A stretch of 32,220 bases of DNA from Spirochaetaceae bacterium (GCA_028820215.1 JAPPKD010000354.1:1-32220); one strand, 5' to 3'. Shown: positions 9,347-17,502, numbered from the stretch's first letter. The notes: generated by a model not told the origin, from the letters alone. A program made the numbers and translations.

Positions 9347-10057
9347 ATGCATGACCGCGGCCGACGGTCGGCCGTGTCAGGCAGAGCCGTGCCAGGCTCC
9401 GACCACCGGGATGCCCGCCGCATGGTGCACCGCCAGTTGCAGAATCGCGGGATCACGGATCGGCGCGTGATCACGGCGATGAAGTGGATTCCGCGCCACC
9501 GCTTCGTCACGTTCGCTGCGCGCTGCGGCTGCTACGAGGATCATCCTGTGCCGATCGGCTTCGGACAGACCATGTCGCAGCCGTTCATCGTGGGCCTGAT
9601 GACCGAGATGCTCGAGCTCACCGGCCGGGAGCGCATTCTGGAGGTCGGGACCGGCAGCGGCTATCAGACGGCGATCCTGGCCGAGCTTGCCGGCCATGTG
9701 TGGTCGGTGGAGATCCTCCCGGAACTGCAGCATCGCGCCAGAAGGGTCCTGGCTGACCTGGGGTTCTCCAACGTCGAGTTTCGTATCGGCGACGGCCGGA
9801 TGGGGTGGCCGGAGTCGGCGCCGTACGACCGTATCCTGGTTGCCGCGGCTTCCTCGTCGGTACCGCGACCGCTGGTCGAGCAGCTCGCGGACGGAGGCGT
9901 GCTGCTGATGCCGGTCGGGGAGCCCGACGGCTACCAGGTGATGACCACGATCCGTCGCCGCGGCAACGCGACGCAGACCACCCGCGGCGTGGACTGCCGA
10001 TTCGTGCCGTTGTGCGCGAACACGGAATCCGCAGCCGAGCCGGGACGGGAGTCCTGA
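9347..10057 (+). CDS. pcm: Protein-L-isoaspartate O-methyltransferase
   Basis: 236 residues from the first ATG; the conserved part begins at MVHRQLQNRGI (ATG 9422), so the true start may be any of several codons up to there. An AAGGAG lies about 14 bp before 9347. The family signature GFGQTMSQPFIV (residues 71-82) and the SAM-binding loop EVGTGSGYQTAI (99-110) are intact. The enzyme methylates isoaspartyl residues in damaged cytoplasmic proteins so that they can be repaired. It sits between the ribbon-helix-helix gene (3-bp gap) and the DegT-like gene, which starts at the base after its stop, so all three are probably one operon. Confidence 0.93.
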   Translation: MHDRGRRSAVSGRAVPGSDHRDARRMVHRQLQNRGITDRRVITAMKWIPRHRFVTFAARCGCYEDHPVPIGFGQTMSQPFIVGLMTEMLELTGRERILEVGTGSGYQTAILAELAGHVWSVEILPELQHRARRVLADLGFSNVEFRIGDGRMGWPESAPYDRILVAAASSSVPRPLVEQLADGGVLLMPVGEPDGYQVMTTIRRRGNATQTTRGVDCRFVPLCANTESAAEPGRES

Positions 10058-11137
10058 GTGAACCGGGTTCCCGTGTTCCGGCCGACGGTTCGCCGCGACG
10101 AGATGGACAGCGTCCTCGGCTGCCTGGTCACCGATGAGATCGGCCCCGGGGACCGGGCCCGCGAGCTCGCCGCCGCGGTGGCGGGCGTCCTGGGCATGGC
10201 CGGCGGCATCGCGCTGGCGGACTACCGAATGGCGCTCGCATGTGCCCTTACGACCATCGATGTTCCGGGCGGGTCGCGCGTGCTGTGCTCGGCGCTGGCT
10301 CCGCGTGCGCACCGGGACGCCGTGGAGGCGAGCGGCCTGATGCCGGTGGTGGTGGATGTAAGCGCCGACTCCGGCGTGATCGACCTCGACGCGGCGGACG
10401 AGGCTCGTGGGGGAGCGCGCGCGGCACTGCTGGACCATACCCTTGGATTCGTTCCCGACCTGACCCGCGTGGGCGGCTGGGATCTGCCGGTGATCGAGGA
10501 CGTTACCTGCTCGCTGGGGGGGTACGACGGCGACGCGGCGCCGGGGCCTCGCGCTGATCTGGTGGTCGTTTCGTTGGCGGCAACCGCGCTGTTGACGGCG
10601 GCGGGAGGTGCGCTGTTGCTCTGCCGTACGAAATCCCTGCTCGCGTCCGCCCGGAAGGCGGCCGAGGACCGCTCCGAGCCGCTGGCTGACCTCAACGCCG
10701 CCCTGGCGCTCGCCCAGCTCAAACGCTATGACGGCGACATGCAGACGCGGCGCGGCATCCGGGACGCGTACCACGCGTCGATCACGCGCACCCGCCACCG
10801 CACGCTGAGCCTTCCCCCCGGCGCGGACGAGAACCTGCAGGTGCCGTTCTCCTATCCGGTGGTGGTCGCCGACGGTGCTCGTGACGTGCAGCGTTACGCT
10901 GCGCGAGCCCGCATCGACACCCGTTCGGCCTATGCAGGTTCGATCGTCGCCGCAGGGGGCGCGACGAACGGCGCGGCGGCGGTCGTGCCCGACGAAGCCC
11001 CGGACGATGCGCACCCTGCCGGCGCGTGTCCTGCCGCCGACTCGCTGGCACGGCGCTGCGTGCTGTTCCCGTTGTATCCGCTGCTCGGTGACGGGCAGGT
11101 CGAGGTCGTCGCCAAGGTGCTGGCGACGCTGCCGTAA
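10058..11137 (+). CDS. DegT/DnrJ/EryC1-like protein lacking the PLP lysine (likely pseudoenzyme)
   Basis: 359 residues, GTG start directly after the pcm stop. The overall layout matches the DegT/DnrJ/EryC1/StrS aminotransferase fold: an N-terminal FRPTVRRDEMDSVL, VIEDVTCSLGG (residues 145-155) matching the conserved IEDAAxxxGA with the PLP-contacting Asp, and a C-terminal FPLYPLLGDGQVEVV. The Schiff-base motif, normally S-F-H-x-x-K-x-x-T-x-G-E-G-G, here reads SLAATALLTAAGGA (172-185), with Ala at the lysine position (about 177, codon 10586-10588). The phosphate-binding SGTAAL loop is also replaced (ADYRMAL, 54-60). Aminotransferase activity is therefore unlikely; a binding or regulatory role, or a different chemistry, is possible. 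Confidence 0.75.
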   Translation: MNRVPVFRPTVRRDEMDSVLGCLVTDEIGPGDRARELAAAVAGVLGMAGGIALADYRMALACALTTIDVPGGSRVLCSALAPRAHRDAVEASGLMPVVVDVSADSGVIDLDAADEARGGARAALLDHTLGFVPDLTRVGGWDLPVIEDVTCSLGGYDGDAAPGPRADLVVVSLAATALLTAAGGALLLCRTKSLLASARKAAEDRSEPLADLNAALALAQLKRYDGDMQTRRGIRDAYHASITRTRHRTLSLPPGADENLQVPFSYPVVVADGARDVQRYAARARIDTRSAYAGSIVAAGGATNGAAAVVPDEAPDDAHPAGACPAADSLARRCVLFPLYPLLGDGQVEVVAKVLATLP

Positions 11138-11162
11138 TGATCGCCGGCACGGGACGTGAACG

Positions 11163-12014
11163 GTGGCGCGCGACGTGAACGTGACCCGAGCGCTTCTGGT
11201 GCACAAGCCCGGCAATCCCGATGCGGAGTTCGTGGACGAAGTCGCCGACTACCTGCATCGCAGATCGGTGCAGGCGGACCTGATCGAGGCCGATCCGCGC
11301 GCCCGCTGCGCCGCGCCCCCGGACATCGCCCTGTCGCTCGGCGGCGACGGCACGCTGCTCACCTGCGCGCGGATCGTGGCGGAGCTGGAGACGCCCATTC
11401 TGCCGGTCAATCTCGGGACCCTGGGTTTCATCACGGAGATCGCCAAGACGGAGTGGAAGGACGCGTTCGAGCGCTACCGCAGCGGACGGCTGGCGGTCAG
11501 CCCCCGTTTGATGGTGGTGGCGACCGTACTGCGGGCCGGTCGGGAGGTCGCGCGTCTGCCCGGACTCAACGATGCCGTCATCTCCACCGGCGGTACGCCC
11601 AAGATCACCCGGCTGCAGGTCGCGTTGTCCGGAACTGCGGTCGGCCGTTACCGCGCGGACGGGGTCATCCTTGCCACGCCGACCGGCTCCACCGCCTACT
11701 CGATGGCGGCCGGCGGTCCCATACTGCACCCGGAGATGCAGGCGCTGGTGCTCAACCCGGTCTGTCCGTTCACGCTCTCCAATCGCCCGCTGGTGGTTCC
11801 CGCCGACGAGGTCGTGGAGATCACGGTGGAAGAGCCGCAGCGCACCGAAGTCATGCTGACCGTCGACGGGCAGGAGCCGCTTCCGCTGCAACCGGGCGAC
11901 CGCGTCGTGCTCAGGCGCTACGAGCATTCGGCGCTGATCATCCAGTCTGACCGGAGGAACTTCTACGAGGTGTTGCGGCACAAGCTGCACTGGGCGGGGG
12001 AGCCGGGTGCTTGA
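11163..12014 (+). CDS. nadK: NAD kinase
   Basis: 283 residues, GTG start 25 bp after the DegT-like gene. It has the NAD kinase landmarks: SLGGDGTLL (GGDGT at 60-64) for ATP, NLGTLGFI, the substrate motif LNDAVIS (N136-D137, in place of the more usual NE), and DGVILATPTGSTAYS (167-181). It phosphorylates NAD to NADP in the cytoplasm. The gene overlaps recN by 8 bp; a nadK-recN pair is common in several bacterial phyla. Confidence 0.95.
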   Translation: MARDVNVTRALLVHKPGNPDAEFVDEVADYLHRRSVQADLIEADPRARCAAPPDIALSLGGDGTLLTCARIVAELETPILPVNLGTLGFITEIAKTEWKDAFERYRSGRLAVSPRLMVVATVLRAGREVARLPGLNDAVISTGGTPKITRLQVALSGTAVGRYRADGVILATPTGSTAYSMAAGGPILHPEMQALVLNPVCPFTLSNRPLVVPADEVVEITVEEPQRTEVMLTVDGQEPLPLQPGDRVVLRRYEHSALIIQSDRRNFYEVLRHKLHWAGEPGA

Positions 12015-13683
12015 AGCGCTGCACATCCGCCACTATGCCCTGATCGACCGCCTCGACCTCACGTTCGGCCCCGGCCTCACCGCCATCACCGGCGAGACGG
12101 GGTCCGGCAAGTCGATCATCATCGGGGCGCTCGGAGTCGCCCTGGGCGCGCGCATGTCGGCCGAGGAAATCCGTTCGGGCTCCGACGTCTGCGAGGTGAC
12201 CGCGGTGTTCGATCCTCCGCAGGGCCAGGAGATCGACGGGTGGCTCCGCTCGCATTCGATCGAGCTCGATGAGGAGTCCCTGTTCATGCGGCGGATCGCT
12301 CGGCGGGGAGGCCGCGGCACGGCGTTCGTCCAGTCGGTACCGGTCCCGCTGGCGGACTACGCCGAGCTCGGACGCATGTTGCTGGCGATCCACGGACAGC
12401 ATCAGCACCAGGGCCTGCTGTCGGCGGCAGAGCACCGACGGCTGCTGGACCGGTACGCCGACGTCGAGGAGCAGGTGGCTTCCATCGCGGCCGACACACG
12501 CCGTCTCACCGAGCTGGATCATCGTCTGGATCGAATGCGGTCCGACATGGAGCGCTCCGCGCACGAACGCGAGCTGCTGCAACACGCGGCAGCGGAGATC
12601 GCCGGTGCGGAGCTGCGCGACGGGGAGGAGCAGGAGTTGTCCGATCGCCAGCGTGTGCTCCGCAGCGCGGAGCAGATCCAGCGGCTCCTGGCCGCCGCAC
12701 GGACGGCGACCTCGGAGACACAGGGAGGCGCGGGCTCCGGTCTGCGCACCGCTCTGCAGGCGCTCGGCGAGCTGGCGGCCATCGACGGCCGCTTCGCCGC
12801 GCTCGCGCGGCAGGTGGAGACCGCGCTCTACGAGGTCGAGGACATCACCGATGCGCTCGGCAGGGCCGAGAGCGAAACGGTGGACCCCGGTGAGCTGCTT
12901 GCGCTGGAGGATCGGCTGGCGGCGATCCGCACCGTGATCCGCAAGTACGGCGGCACCGAAGGCGCTGCGCTGGCACACGCCGACGACTGTCAGCGCCGGC
13001 TCGACGGCTTGACGTCGAGCCGGCAAGAGCTCTCCCGGTATCGCGAGCTGGCGGCCGCGCTCGACCGGTCGCGGCGCGCTGCGGCTACCGCGCTGAGCGC
13101 CGCCCGAGAGCGCGCGGCGGCGGACCTGGCGCGGTCCGTGCAGGATCAGTTGCGCCAGCTCGGCATGCCGCAGGCCGGGTTCGGGATATCGGTGACTCCG
13201 CGCCCCGATGGGATCGGCGCGACGGGGGCTGATGTCGTGGAGTTTCTGCTCGAGTCCAATCCCGGTGAAGGTCTTGCCCCGTTGCGTTCGATGGCCGCCG
13301 GCGGCGAGTTGTCTCGGGTGATGCTTGCGCTCAACGCGGTGCCGGCCCGCGCCCGCGGAACGGCGGCGGTGGTGTTCGACGAAATCGACGCCGGCGTCGG
13401 CGGGCAGATCGGCGTGGCGATCGGCGAGCGCCTGCGCTGGCTGGCGGAGCGCCAACAGGTGCTGTGCATCACGCACCTGGCGACCGTTGCGGCACGCGCG
13501 GACACGCACGTCAGAATCGAGAAACGCACCTCCGCGGAACGCAGCTCGGTGGCCGCCGCCGTCGTCGACGACGCGGCGCGGGTCGATGAGCTGTCCCGCA
13601 TGCTTGCGGGCGACCACACCGAGGGTGCCACCTGGCAGCACGCTGCGCAGTTGCTGGAGACCGCGCGCCGCCAAGTCGACTGA
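12007..13683 (+). CDS. recN: DNA repair protein RecN
   Basis: 558 residues from GTG 12007, inside the end of nadK. Domains: an N-terminal ATPase half with Walker A GETGSGKS (29-36), a long Arg/Glu/Ala-rich coiled coil in the middle, then a C-terminal ATPase half with ABC signature AAGGELSRVMLAL, Walker B VVFDEIDAGVGG and the H-loop CITHLATVAARAD. RecN is an SMC-like protein that holds DNA ends during double-strand break repair. Full length and all motifs are intact. It converges with the DUF1820-like gene across the inverted-repeat element. Confidence 0.96.
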   Translation: MLEALHIRHYALIDRLDLTFGPGLTAITGETGSGKSIIIGALGVALGARMSAEEIRSGSDVCEVTAVFDPPQGQEIDGWLRSHSIELDEESLFMRRIARRGGRGTAFVQSVPVPLADYAELGRMLLAIHGQHQHQGLLSAAEHRRLLDRYADVEEQVASIAADTRRLTELDHRLDRMRSDMERSAHERELLQHAAAEIAGAELRDGEEQELSDRQRVLRSAEQIQRLLAAARTATSETQGGAGSGLRTALQALGELAAIDGRFAALARQVETALYEVEDITDALGRAESETVDPGELLALEDRLAAIRTVIRKYGGTEGAALAHADDCQRRLDGLTSSRQELSRYRELAAALDRSRRAAATALSAARERAAADLARSVQDQLRQLGMPQAGFGISVTPRPDGIGATGADVVEFLLESNPGEGLAPLRSMAAGGELSRVMLALNAVPARARGTAAVVFDEIDAGVGGQIGVAIGERLRWLAERQQVLCITHLATVAARADTHVRIEKRTSAERSSVAAAVVDDAARVDELSRMLAGDHTEGATWQHAAQLLETARRQVD

Positions 13684-13727
13684 CCGTCAGTCTCGCTGGC
13701 AGGTCGTCTGGCCGCCCGGGGACCGGC

Positions 13728-13856
13728 TAGTACCCCATCAAACTGATGTCGACGGGTGACCTAGGTCGCTACAGGGCTTCAAGCGCGCTGGAACAGCGCG
13801 CACAAGGCCGAGTTCCTGTAGCACGAACCCCAAAACTACAGTTTGATGGGGTACTA
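13728..13856. mobile_element. MITE-like element with 18-bp perfect terminal inverted repeats
   Basis: TAGTACCCCATCAAACTG (13728-13745) is the exact reverse complement of CAGTTTGATGGGGTACTA (13839-13856). Ends flanked by TA on both sides fit a TA target duplication, as in IS630/Tc1-mariner elements, leaving a 125-bp element (13730-13854). Inside is a perfect 8-bp stem with a 3-nt loop (GCGCGCTG-gaa-CAGCGCGC, 13783-13801). There is no transposase gene. It lies between convergent genes, so the alternative is a long bidirectional terminator hairpin. Confidence 0.6.
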
Positions 13857-14186
13857 CAGGGACTGTTCCCCGCCGTCACCACCCGACCGCTCGTCCAGCT
13901 CTTCTCCCGAGGAGTCCTCCACCAGCGTGAACGGCCGGATGCGCGAGCCAGAGTCCGCGGCGAACTCCTCGATCAGGGAGACGGTCTGGAACGGGATCAT
14001 CAGGTGCGAGGCGTCCCCGAAGGTACGCCTGATCTCCTCCTCGGAGGGATTGATGATCAGCTTCTCGTCTTCCTTGAAGACGATACCCTTTATCGACACG
14101 AAGTACGGATGGGTGAGGTCCAGGCTCTCCGCCACCAACTGCACCTCTTTGTTCCGCCACCTGAAATGTACTCGATATAGGGTCAC
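13854..14186 (-). CDS. DUF1820-like small conserved protein
   Basis: 110 residues, GTG start. The sequence YRVHFRWRNKEVQLVAESL, then PYFVSIKGIVF, LIINPSEEEIRRTFG, and IPFQTVSLIEE resembles the DUF1820 family of small cytoplasmic proteins of unknown function (recognised by pattern, not searched). The acidic Ser/Gly-rich C-terminal tail is low complexity. The TAG stop (13854-13856) falls in the end of the inverted-repeat element. A promoter-like TTGACA-17-TACCTT pair lies upstream on this strand. It is divergent from mraZ and convergent with recN. Confidence 0.75.
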   Translation of the reverse strand: MTLYRVHFRWRNKEVQLVAESLDLTHPYFVSIKGIVFKEDEKLIINPSEEEIRRTFGDASHLMIPFQTVSLIEEFAADSGSRIRPFTLVEDSSGEELDERSGGDGGEQSL

Positions 14187-14212
14187 GGGCTTTCTGCGTC
14201 GACGCTCGTCAC

Positions 14213-14241
14213 AAGGTAAGGGCGCTTCCGCAACGGTGTCA
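14213..14241 (-). promoter_or_regulatory. Putative promoter of the DUF1820-like gene
   Basis: On the minus strand, a perfect TTGACA (14241-14236) is followed after 17 bp by TACCTT (14218-14213), about 27 bp before the GTG start at 14186. Confidence 0.5.
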
Positions 14242-14343
14242 AATCAGCCGCGGTTCGATCTCCATAACCCTACAAATGTTTACCATCCGAAAGCGATGGC
14301 CCTCGGTTGAGACACCGGGAGCGGCCCATCGGCCGTTCAGCAG

Positions 14344-14371
14344 TTGACATGTGGTGGGGGCTCCCTACTAT
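14344..14371 (+). promoter_or_regulatory. Promoter of the mraZ-ftsZ (dcw) cluster
   Basis: A perfect -35 TTGACA (14344-14349) and -10 TACTAT (14366-14371) are 16 bp apart, predicting a start near 14378, just before the MraZ operator repeats. Confidence 0.75.
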
Positions 14372-14382
14372 AGGGAACTTCG

Positions 14383-14407
14383 TGGGAGAAAGTGGGAGAT
14401 GGTGGAG
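14383..14407 (+). promoter_or_regulatory. MraZ operator: three direct repeats at 10-bp spacing
   Basis: TGGGA (14383-14387), TGGGA (14393-14397) and TGGAG (14403-14407) are each separated by exactly 5 bp. This is the arrangement described for MraZ binding sites (TGGG-type repeats with 5-nt spacers), and it lies directly downstream of the promoter and upstream of mraZ. It implies autorepression of the cluster by MraZ. Confidence 0.8.
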
Positions 14408-14448
14408 GACCATCGGAAGCAGATTTTTGCGTCGCGGGAGCTAGAAGC

Positions 14449-14889
14449 GTGATCTCAGGCGAGTACCGACATGCGATGGACGAGAAGGGTCGGTTGATGG
14501 TGCCGGCGCCGATTCGCCGGTCCATCGCCGGCAACCTGGTCGTCCTGACGCGCGCGATCGACCGATGCCTGTGGCTCTTTGCTCCCGAGGAATGGAAGGC
14601 GGTGTCCGGAAAGCTGACCGGATCCTCATCGCTGTTCCTGGCCAGGGACCGAATGCTGGGGCGCCGGTTCCTCGCTCCCGCGCAGGAGATCGAGATCGAT
14701 CGGAGTGGGCGGATCGCCATCCCGCCAACCTTGCGCGACTACGCAGGACTGCACAAGGACTGCATCGTGCTCGGCATCAACAGTTACGTGGAGGTGTGGG
14801 ACGAGGAAGTCTACCGGGCCTATGAGCTGGAGACCGATGACCAGTACAAGGAGGCCGCCGAGGAGATCGGCGGCAGCATCACGCTCTGA
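14449..14889 (+). CDS. mraZ: Transcriptional regulator MraZ
   Basis: 146 residues from GTG 14449, chosen because GGAG lies 8 bp upstream and the fold begins with the family's typical xSGEYxHxxDEKGR; the frame is open to ATG 14392, but that would run through the operator repeats. Two SpoVT/AbrB-type half-domains are visible with the paired DxxxR motifs: DEKGRLMVPAPIR and DRSGRIAIPPTLRDYAG. MraZ is a ring-forming DNA-binding protein that represses its own dcw operon and can inhibit RsmH action. First gene of the division cluster. Confidence 0.95.
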   Translation: MISGEYRHAMDEKGRLMVPAPIRRSIAGNLVVLTRAIDRCLWLFAPEEWKAVSGKLTGSSSLFLARDRMLGRRFLAPAQEIEIDRSGRIAIPPTLRDYAGLHKDCIVLGINSYVEVWDEEVYRAYELETDDQYKEAAEEIGGSITL

Positions 14890-15788
14890 ATGGAGATCAT
14901 GGCAGGGCCGATGATCCCGACGCACCGATTCATGTCCCGGTACTGCAACAGGCGGTGGTCGACTACCTGCGGCCGCCCCGCCCGTGCAGCACGTTCGTGG
15001 ACGTCACGCTCGGCGAAGCCGGTCACGCCATCGCGATGCTCGAGCGCTATCCGGATATCGCCCTGCTCGGGTCCGATGCCGACGAAGCGCTGCTGGCGCG
15101 AAGCCGAGGCCGGTTGGCCGGGTATGCCGGCCGCTTCGAGCTGCGGCAGGCGTGGTCCGACGAGGCGCTGGGGGATCTGGCCCCGGCCGCGGTGGATCTG
15201 ATTCTCATGGACCTGGGCATGTGCCGGTTTCACATCGAGGGTGGCGCGCGTGGATTCTCGTTCCTGCGTGACGAGCCGCTGGACATGCGGTTCGATCCGC
15301 GCCGGGGCGTCTCGGCCGCCGACATCGTGAACCGCGACTCGCCGGACCGTCTGTGCGATCTGCTCGTTCGCTATGGCGGTGACCGGAACGCGCGCAGGAA
15401 CGCGGAGGCCATCGAGCACGCTCGTTCGCGGCACAGAATCGAAACCACCTATCAGCTCGTGCGCGCGATCCTGGCGCGCACCCCATGGCGTGGCGGCAGC
15501 CGTCATCCGGCCACACAGGTGTTCCAGGCACTGCGCGTGGCCGTCAACGACGAGGTCGGGAGGTTGCGGCGTTCGCTCGACGCCGCCGCTTCCGCCCTGC
15601 GACCGGGCGGTCGCCTTGCGGTGATCGCCTTTCACTCGATCGACGACGGCATCGTCAAGCGGTATCCGGCCGGCAATCCTCTCCTGGTCGCGCTGCACCG
15701 GCGGCCGGAGACCCCGAGCGACGCCGAGGTCCGGGCCAATCCCGCGTCGCGCAGCGCCCGCCTGCGCGTGCTGGAGCGTGTGCGGTGA
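14886..15788 (+). CDS. rsmH: 16S rRNA (cytosine1402-N4)-methyltransferase RsmH (MraW), with unusual start
   Basis: Family motifs: HVPVL, DVTLGEAGHA (SAM loop), GSDADEAL, DLILMDLGM, RGFSFLRDEPLDMRFD, HPATQVFQALRVAVNDE, and GGRLAVIAFHSIDDGIVK. It methylates C1402 of 16S rRNA. The first ATG/GTG/TTG in this frame is GTG 14955, but the conserved HVPVLQQAVVDYL begins upstream at 14931. The frame is open back to 14841, and the only reasonable starts are CTG 14886, overlapping the mraZ stop as CTGA and giving 300 residues (normal length), or ATT 14928. A one-base deletion near 14890-14910 is the alternative explanation, since an ATG at 14890 lies in another frame. Confidence 0.9.
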   Translation: MNGDHGRADDPDAPIHVPVLQQAVVDYLRPPRPCSTFVDVTLGEAGHAIAMLERYPDIALLGSDADEALLARSRGRLAGYAGRFELRQAWSDEALGDLAPAAVDLILMDLGMCRFHIEGGARGFSFLRDEPLDMRFDPRRGVSAADIVNRDSPDRLCDLLVRYGGDRNARRNAEAIEHARSRHRIETTYQLVRAILARTPWRGGSRHPATQVFQALRVAVNDEVGRLRRSLDAAASALRPGGRLAVIAFHSIDDGIVKRYPAGNPLLVALHRRPETPSDAEVRANPASRSARLRVLERVR

Positions 15789-16108
15789 CCATCGCGTCCG
15801 GGCGCCAACGGCTGCTCACGATATTCGTGGCGCTGATGATCCCGCTGGCGGTGCTGGTGACCACCTGGAGCGGGCTGCACCGGCATCTGCTGGCCGAGGA
15901 GTTGAAGCAGCTCCAGCACGAGCAGACCGCGTGGCTGGAGCGAAACAAGCGACTGCTGGCGTCGATCGCCATCTACCGCTCGCCGCAGCGCATCGCAGAG
16001 CTCGCGGGGCAGGAGCTGGGGCTGGCTCCGATCAGCGCCGAGCACGTGACCATCGTCGAACCGGCGGCTCCGGCGGGCGGTCAGCCGTCCGGGACGGAGT
16101 CTTCATGA
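15785..16108 (+). CDS. ftsL: FtsL-like septum protein
   Basis: 107 residues, GTG start overlapping the rsmH stop (GTGA). A short basic cytoplasmic start, one transmembrane helix (about residues 10-28, IFVALMIPLAVLVTTW), then a coiled coil (EELKQLQHEQTAWLERNKRL) and an AELAGQELGLAP segment match the FtsL/DivIC bitopic layout. FtsL normally pairs with FtsB and FtsQ to activate septal peptidoglycan synthesis by FtsWI. Sequence identity in this family is low, so the call rests on topology and on position between rsmH and a mur gene. Confidence 0.8.
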   Translation: MTIASGRQRLLTIFVALMIPLAVLVTTWSGLHRHLLAEELKQLQHEQTAWLERNKRLLASIAIYRSPQRIAELAGQELGLAPISAEHVTIVEPAAPAGGQPSGTESS

Positions 16109-17502
16109 ACTACACCGTGGACGAGATCGCCGGCATGCTGGGTGCCGGGGTCCGGGGCCGCGCCGAAGCCCGCGTGTCCCAGGTCATCGCGGACTCGCGG
16201 CTCGCTCGAGCGGGTTCCCTGTTCGTGGCTCTGCCGGGGCAGCATGCCGACGGTCACGAGTTCGTGCACGACGCGTTCCGGCGTGGAGCCACGGCGGCGC
16301 TGGTCCGCCAGGACCGGCACATCGAGCCGGCAGAGCACGGCACGCTGATCGCCGTCGACGATCCGCTGACCGCGCTGTACGACCTGGCGTGCGGCCACAG
16401 CGCGGTCCATCGCGCGGCGGTGCGCATCGCGGTCACGGGCAGCAGTGGCAAGACCACGACCAAGGAGATCCTGGGAGCGATACTGCACCGGGCCAGTCGC
16501 AGCCTGGTCTCGGAGGCGTCGTTCAACGCCGAGGTCGGCCTGCCGATGTCGGTGCTGCGAATGACCGGACAGGAGCGGTTCGCCGTGTTCGAGGTCGGCA
16601 TCAACTCCATCGGCGAGATGGAGCGCTACGCCGCGCTGGCACGGCCGGACCACGCGCTGATCACCAACATCGGCAGCGCACACGTCGGACGGCTTGGCAG
16701 TCGCCGCGACATCGCGCGCGAGAAGGGTGCGTTGCTGCGATCGGTCCCTGCGACCGGTTGCGTGTACCTCCGCGAGCAGGAGCCGGCGGCCGACCTGCTG
16801 CTGGACGGGGTCTGCGCGCGGGTCATCAGGTATGGAGCGAATTCGACGATCGGGTACGAGCGAAGCGAGAATCTGGGGCTGGATGGCTGGTCCATCCATT
16901 GGGAGGGGCTCCAATTCCGCTTCTCTCTACCCGGTCGTCACAATCTCGACAACGCGCTGGCGGCGCTGACGGTGGCCGCGGAGCTGGGATTCGATCCCCA
17001 AACCGTCGCCGCCGGGATTGAGGCGGTACGGCCGGCTCCCGGCCGCCTGACCGTGCACCGGGGCCGCTGCACGGTCATCGATGACGGCCACAACGCCAAC
17101 CCGGAGTCGGTGCGGGCGGCCCTGGCCATGCTGGGCGAGGAGCGGTCGCCCGCTCGTCGGGTGGTGGTTCTGGGACCGATGCTGGAGCTTGGCCGCTACG
17201 GTGCCCGGGCGCATCTCGATCTGGCGCAGCCGTTGATCGACGCCGGGATCGACATCCTGTGCTGCTTCGGGGCGGCCACCCGACCGCTCCGCGACGCGTT
17301 CGCCGACCAGATCGGCAGAGCAGACGCGGCGGACCGTGCCATCTGGACGGAAACCATCGAAGGGATCGACGGCCGGCTGCGTGCCATCGTGCGGGATGGT
17401 GATCTGGTGCTGTTGAAGGCATCTCGAGCCTTCCGCATCGAACGGCTGCTCCCGACGCTGGACGTCGACACCTCAGATCTCACGGGCCGGTGCGATGGCT
17501 AA
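16105..17502 (+). CDS. murF: UDP-N-acetylmuramoyl-tripeptide--D-alanyl-D-alanine ligase MurF
   Basis: 465 residues from the ATG that overlaps the ftsL stop (ATGA). The P-loop TGSSGKTTTK (about 111-120), SFNAEVGLPMSVL (the MurF substrate region), EVGINSIGEMERYA, ITNIGSAHVG, GRHNLDNALAALTVA and DDGHNANPESVRAAL are diagnostic; MurF usually has DDSYNANP. It adds D-Ala-D-Ala to the UDP-MurNAc tripeptide in the cytoplasm. It is the only mur ligase in this cluster; murE, murD, murC, mraY and murG must be elsewhere. It overlaps ftsW by 8 bp. Confidence 0.95.
   Translation: MNYTVDEIAGMLGAGVRGRAEARVSQVIADSRLARAGSLFVALPGQHADGHEFVHDAFRRGATAALVRQDRHIEPAEHGTLIAVDDPLTALYDLACGHSAVHRAAVRIAVTGSSGKTTTKEILGAILHRASRSLVSEASFNAEVGLPMSVLRMTGQERFAVFEVGINSIGEMERYAALARPDHALITNIGSAHVGRLGSRRDIAREKGALLRSVPATGCVYLREQEPAADLLLDGVCARVIRYGANSTIGYERSENLGLDGWSIHWEGLQFRFSLPGRHNLDNALAALTVAAELGFDPQTVAAGIEAVRPAPGRLTVHRGRCTVIDDGHNANPESVRAALAMLGEERSPARRVVVLGPMLELGRYGARAHLDLAQPLIDAGIDILCCFGAATRPLRDAFADQIGRADAADRAIWTETIEGIDGRLRAIVRDGDLVLLKASRAFRIERLLPTLDVDTSDLTGRCDG

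Noticed and set aside
9377..11215. Long minus-strand open frame of 612 codons
   Set aside because: It runs antisense through pcm and the DegT-like gene, is Arg/His/Gln-rich with no domain, and is a typical shadow of high-GC coding sequence.
11938..13674. Minus-strand frame of 578 codons opposite recN
   Set aside because: Antisense shadow; recN on the plus strand has all expected ATPase motifs.
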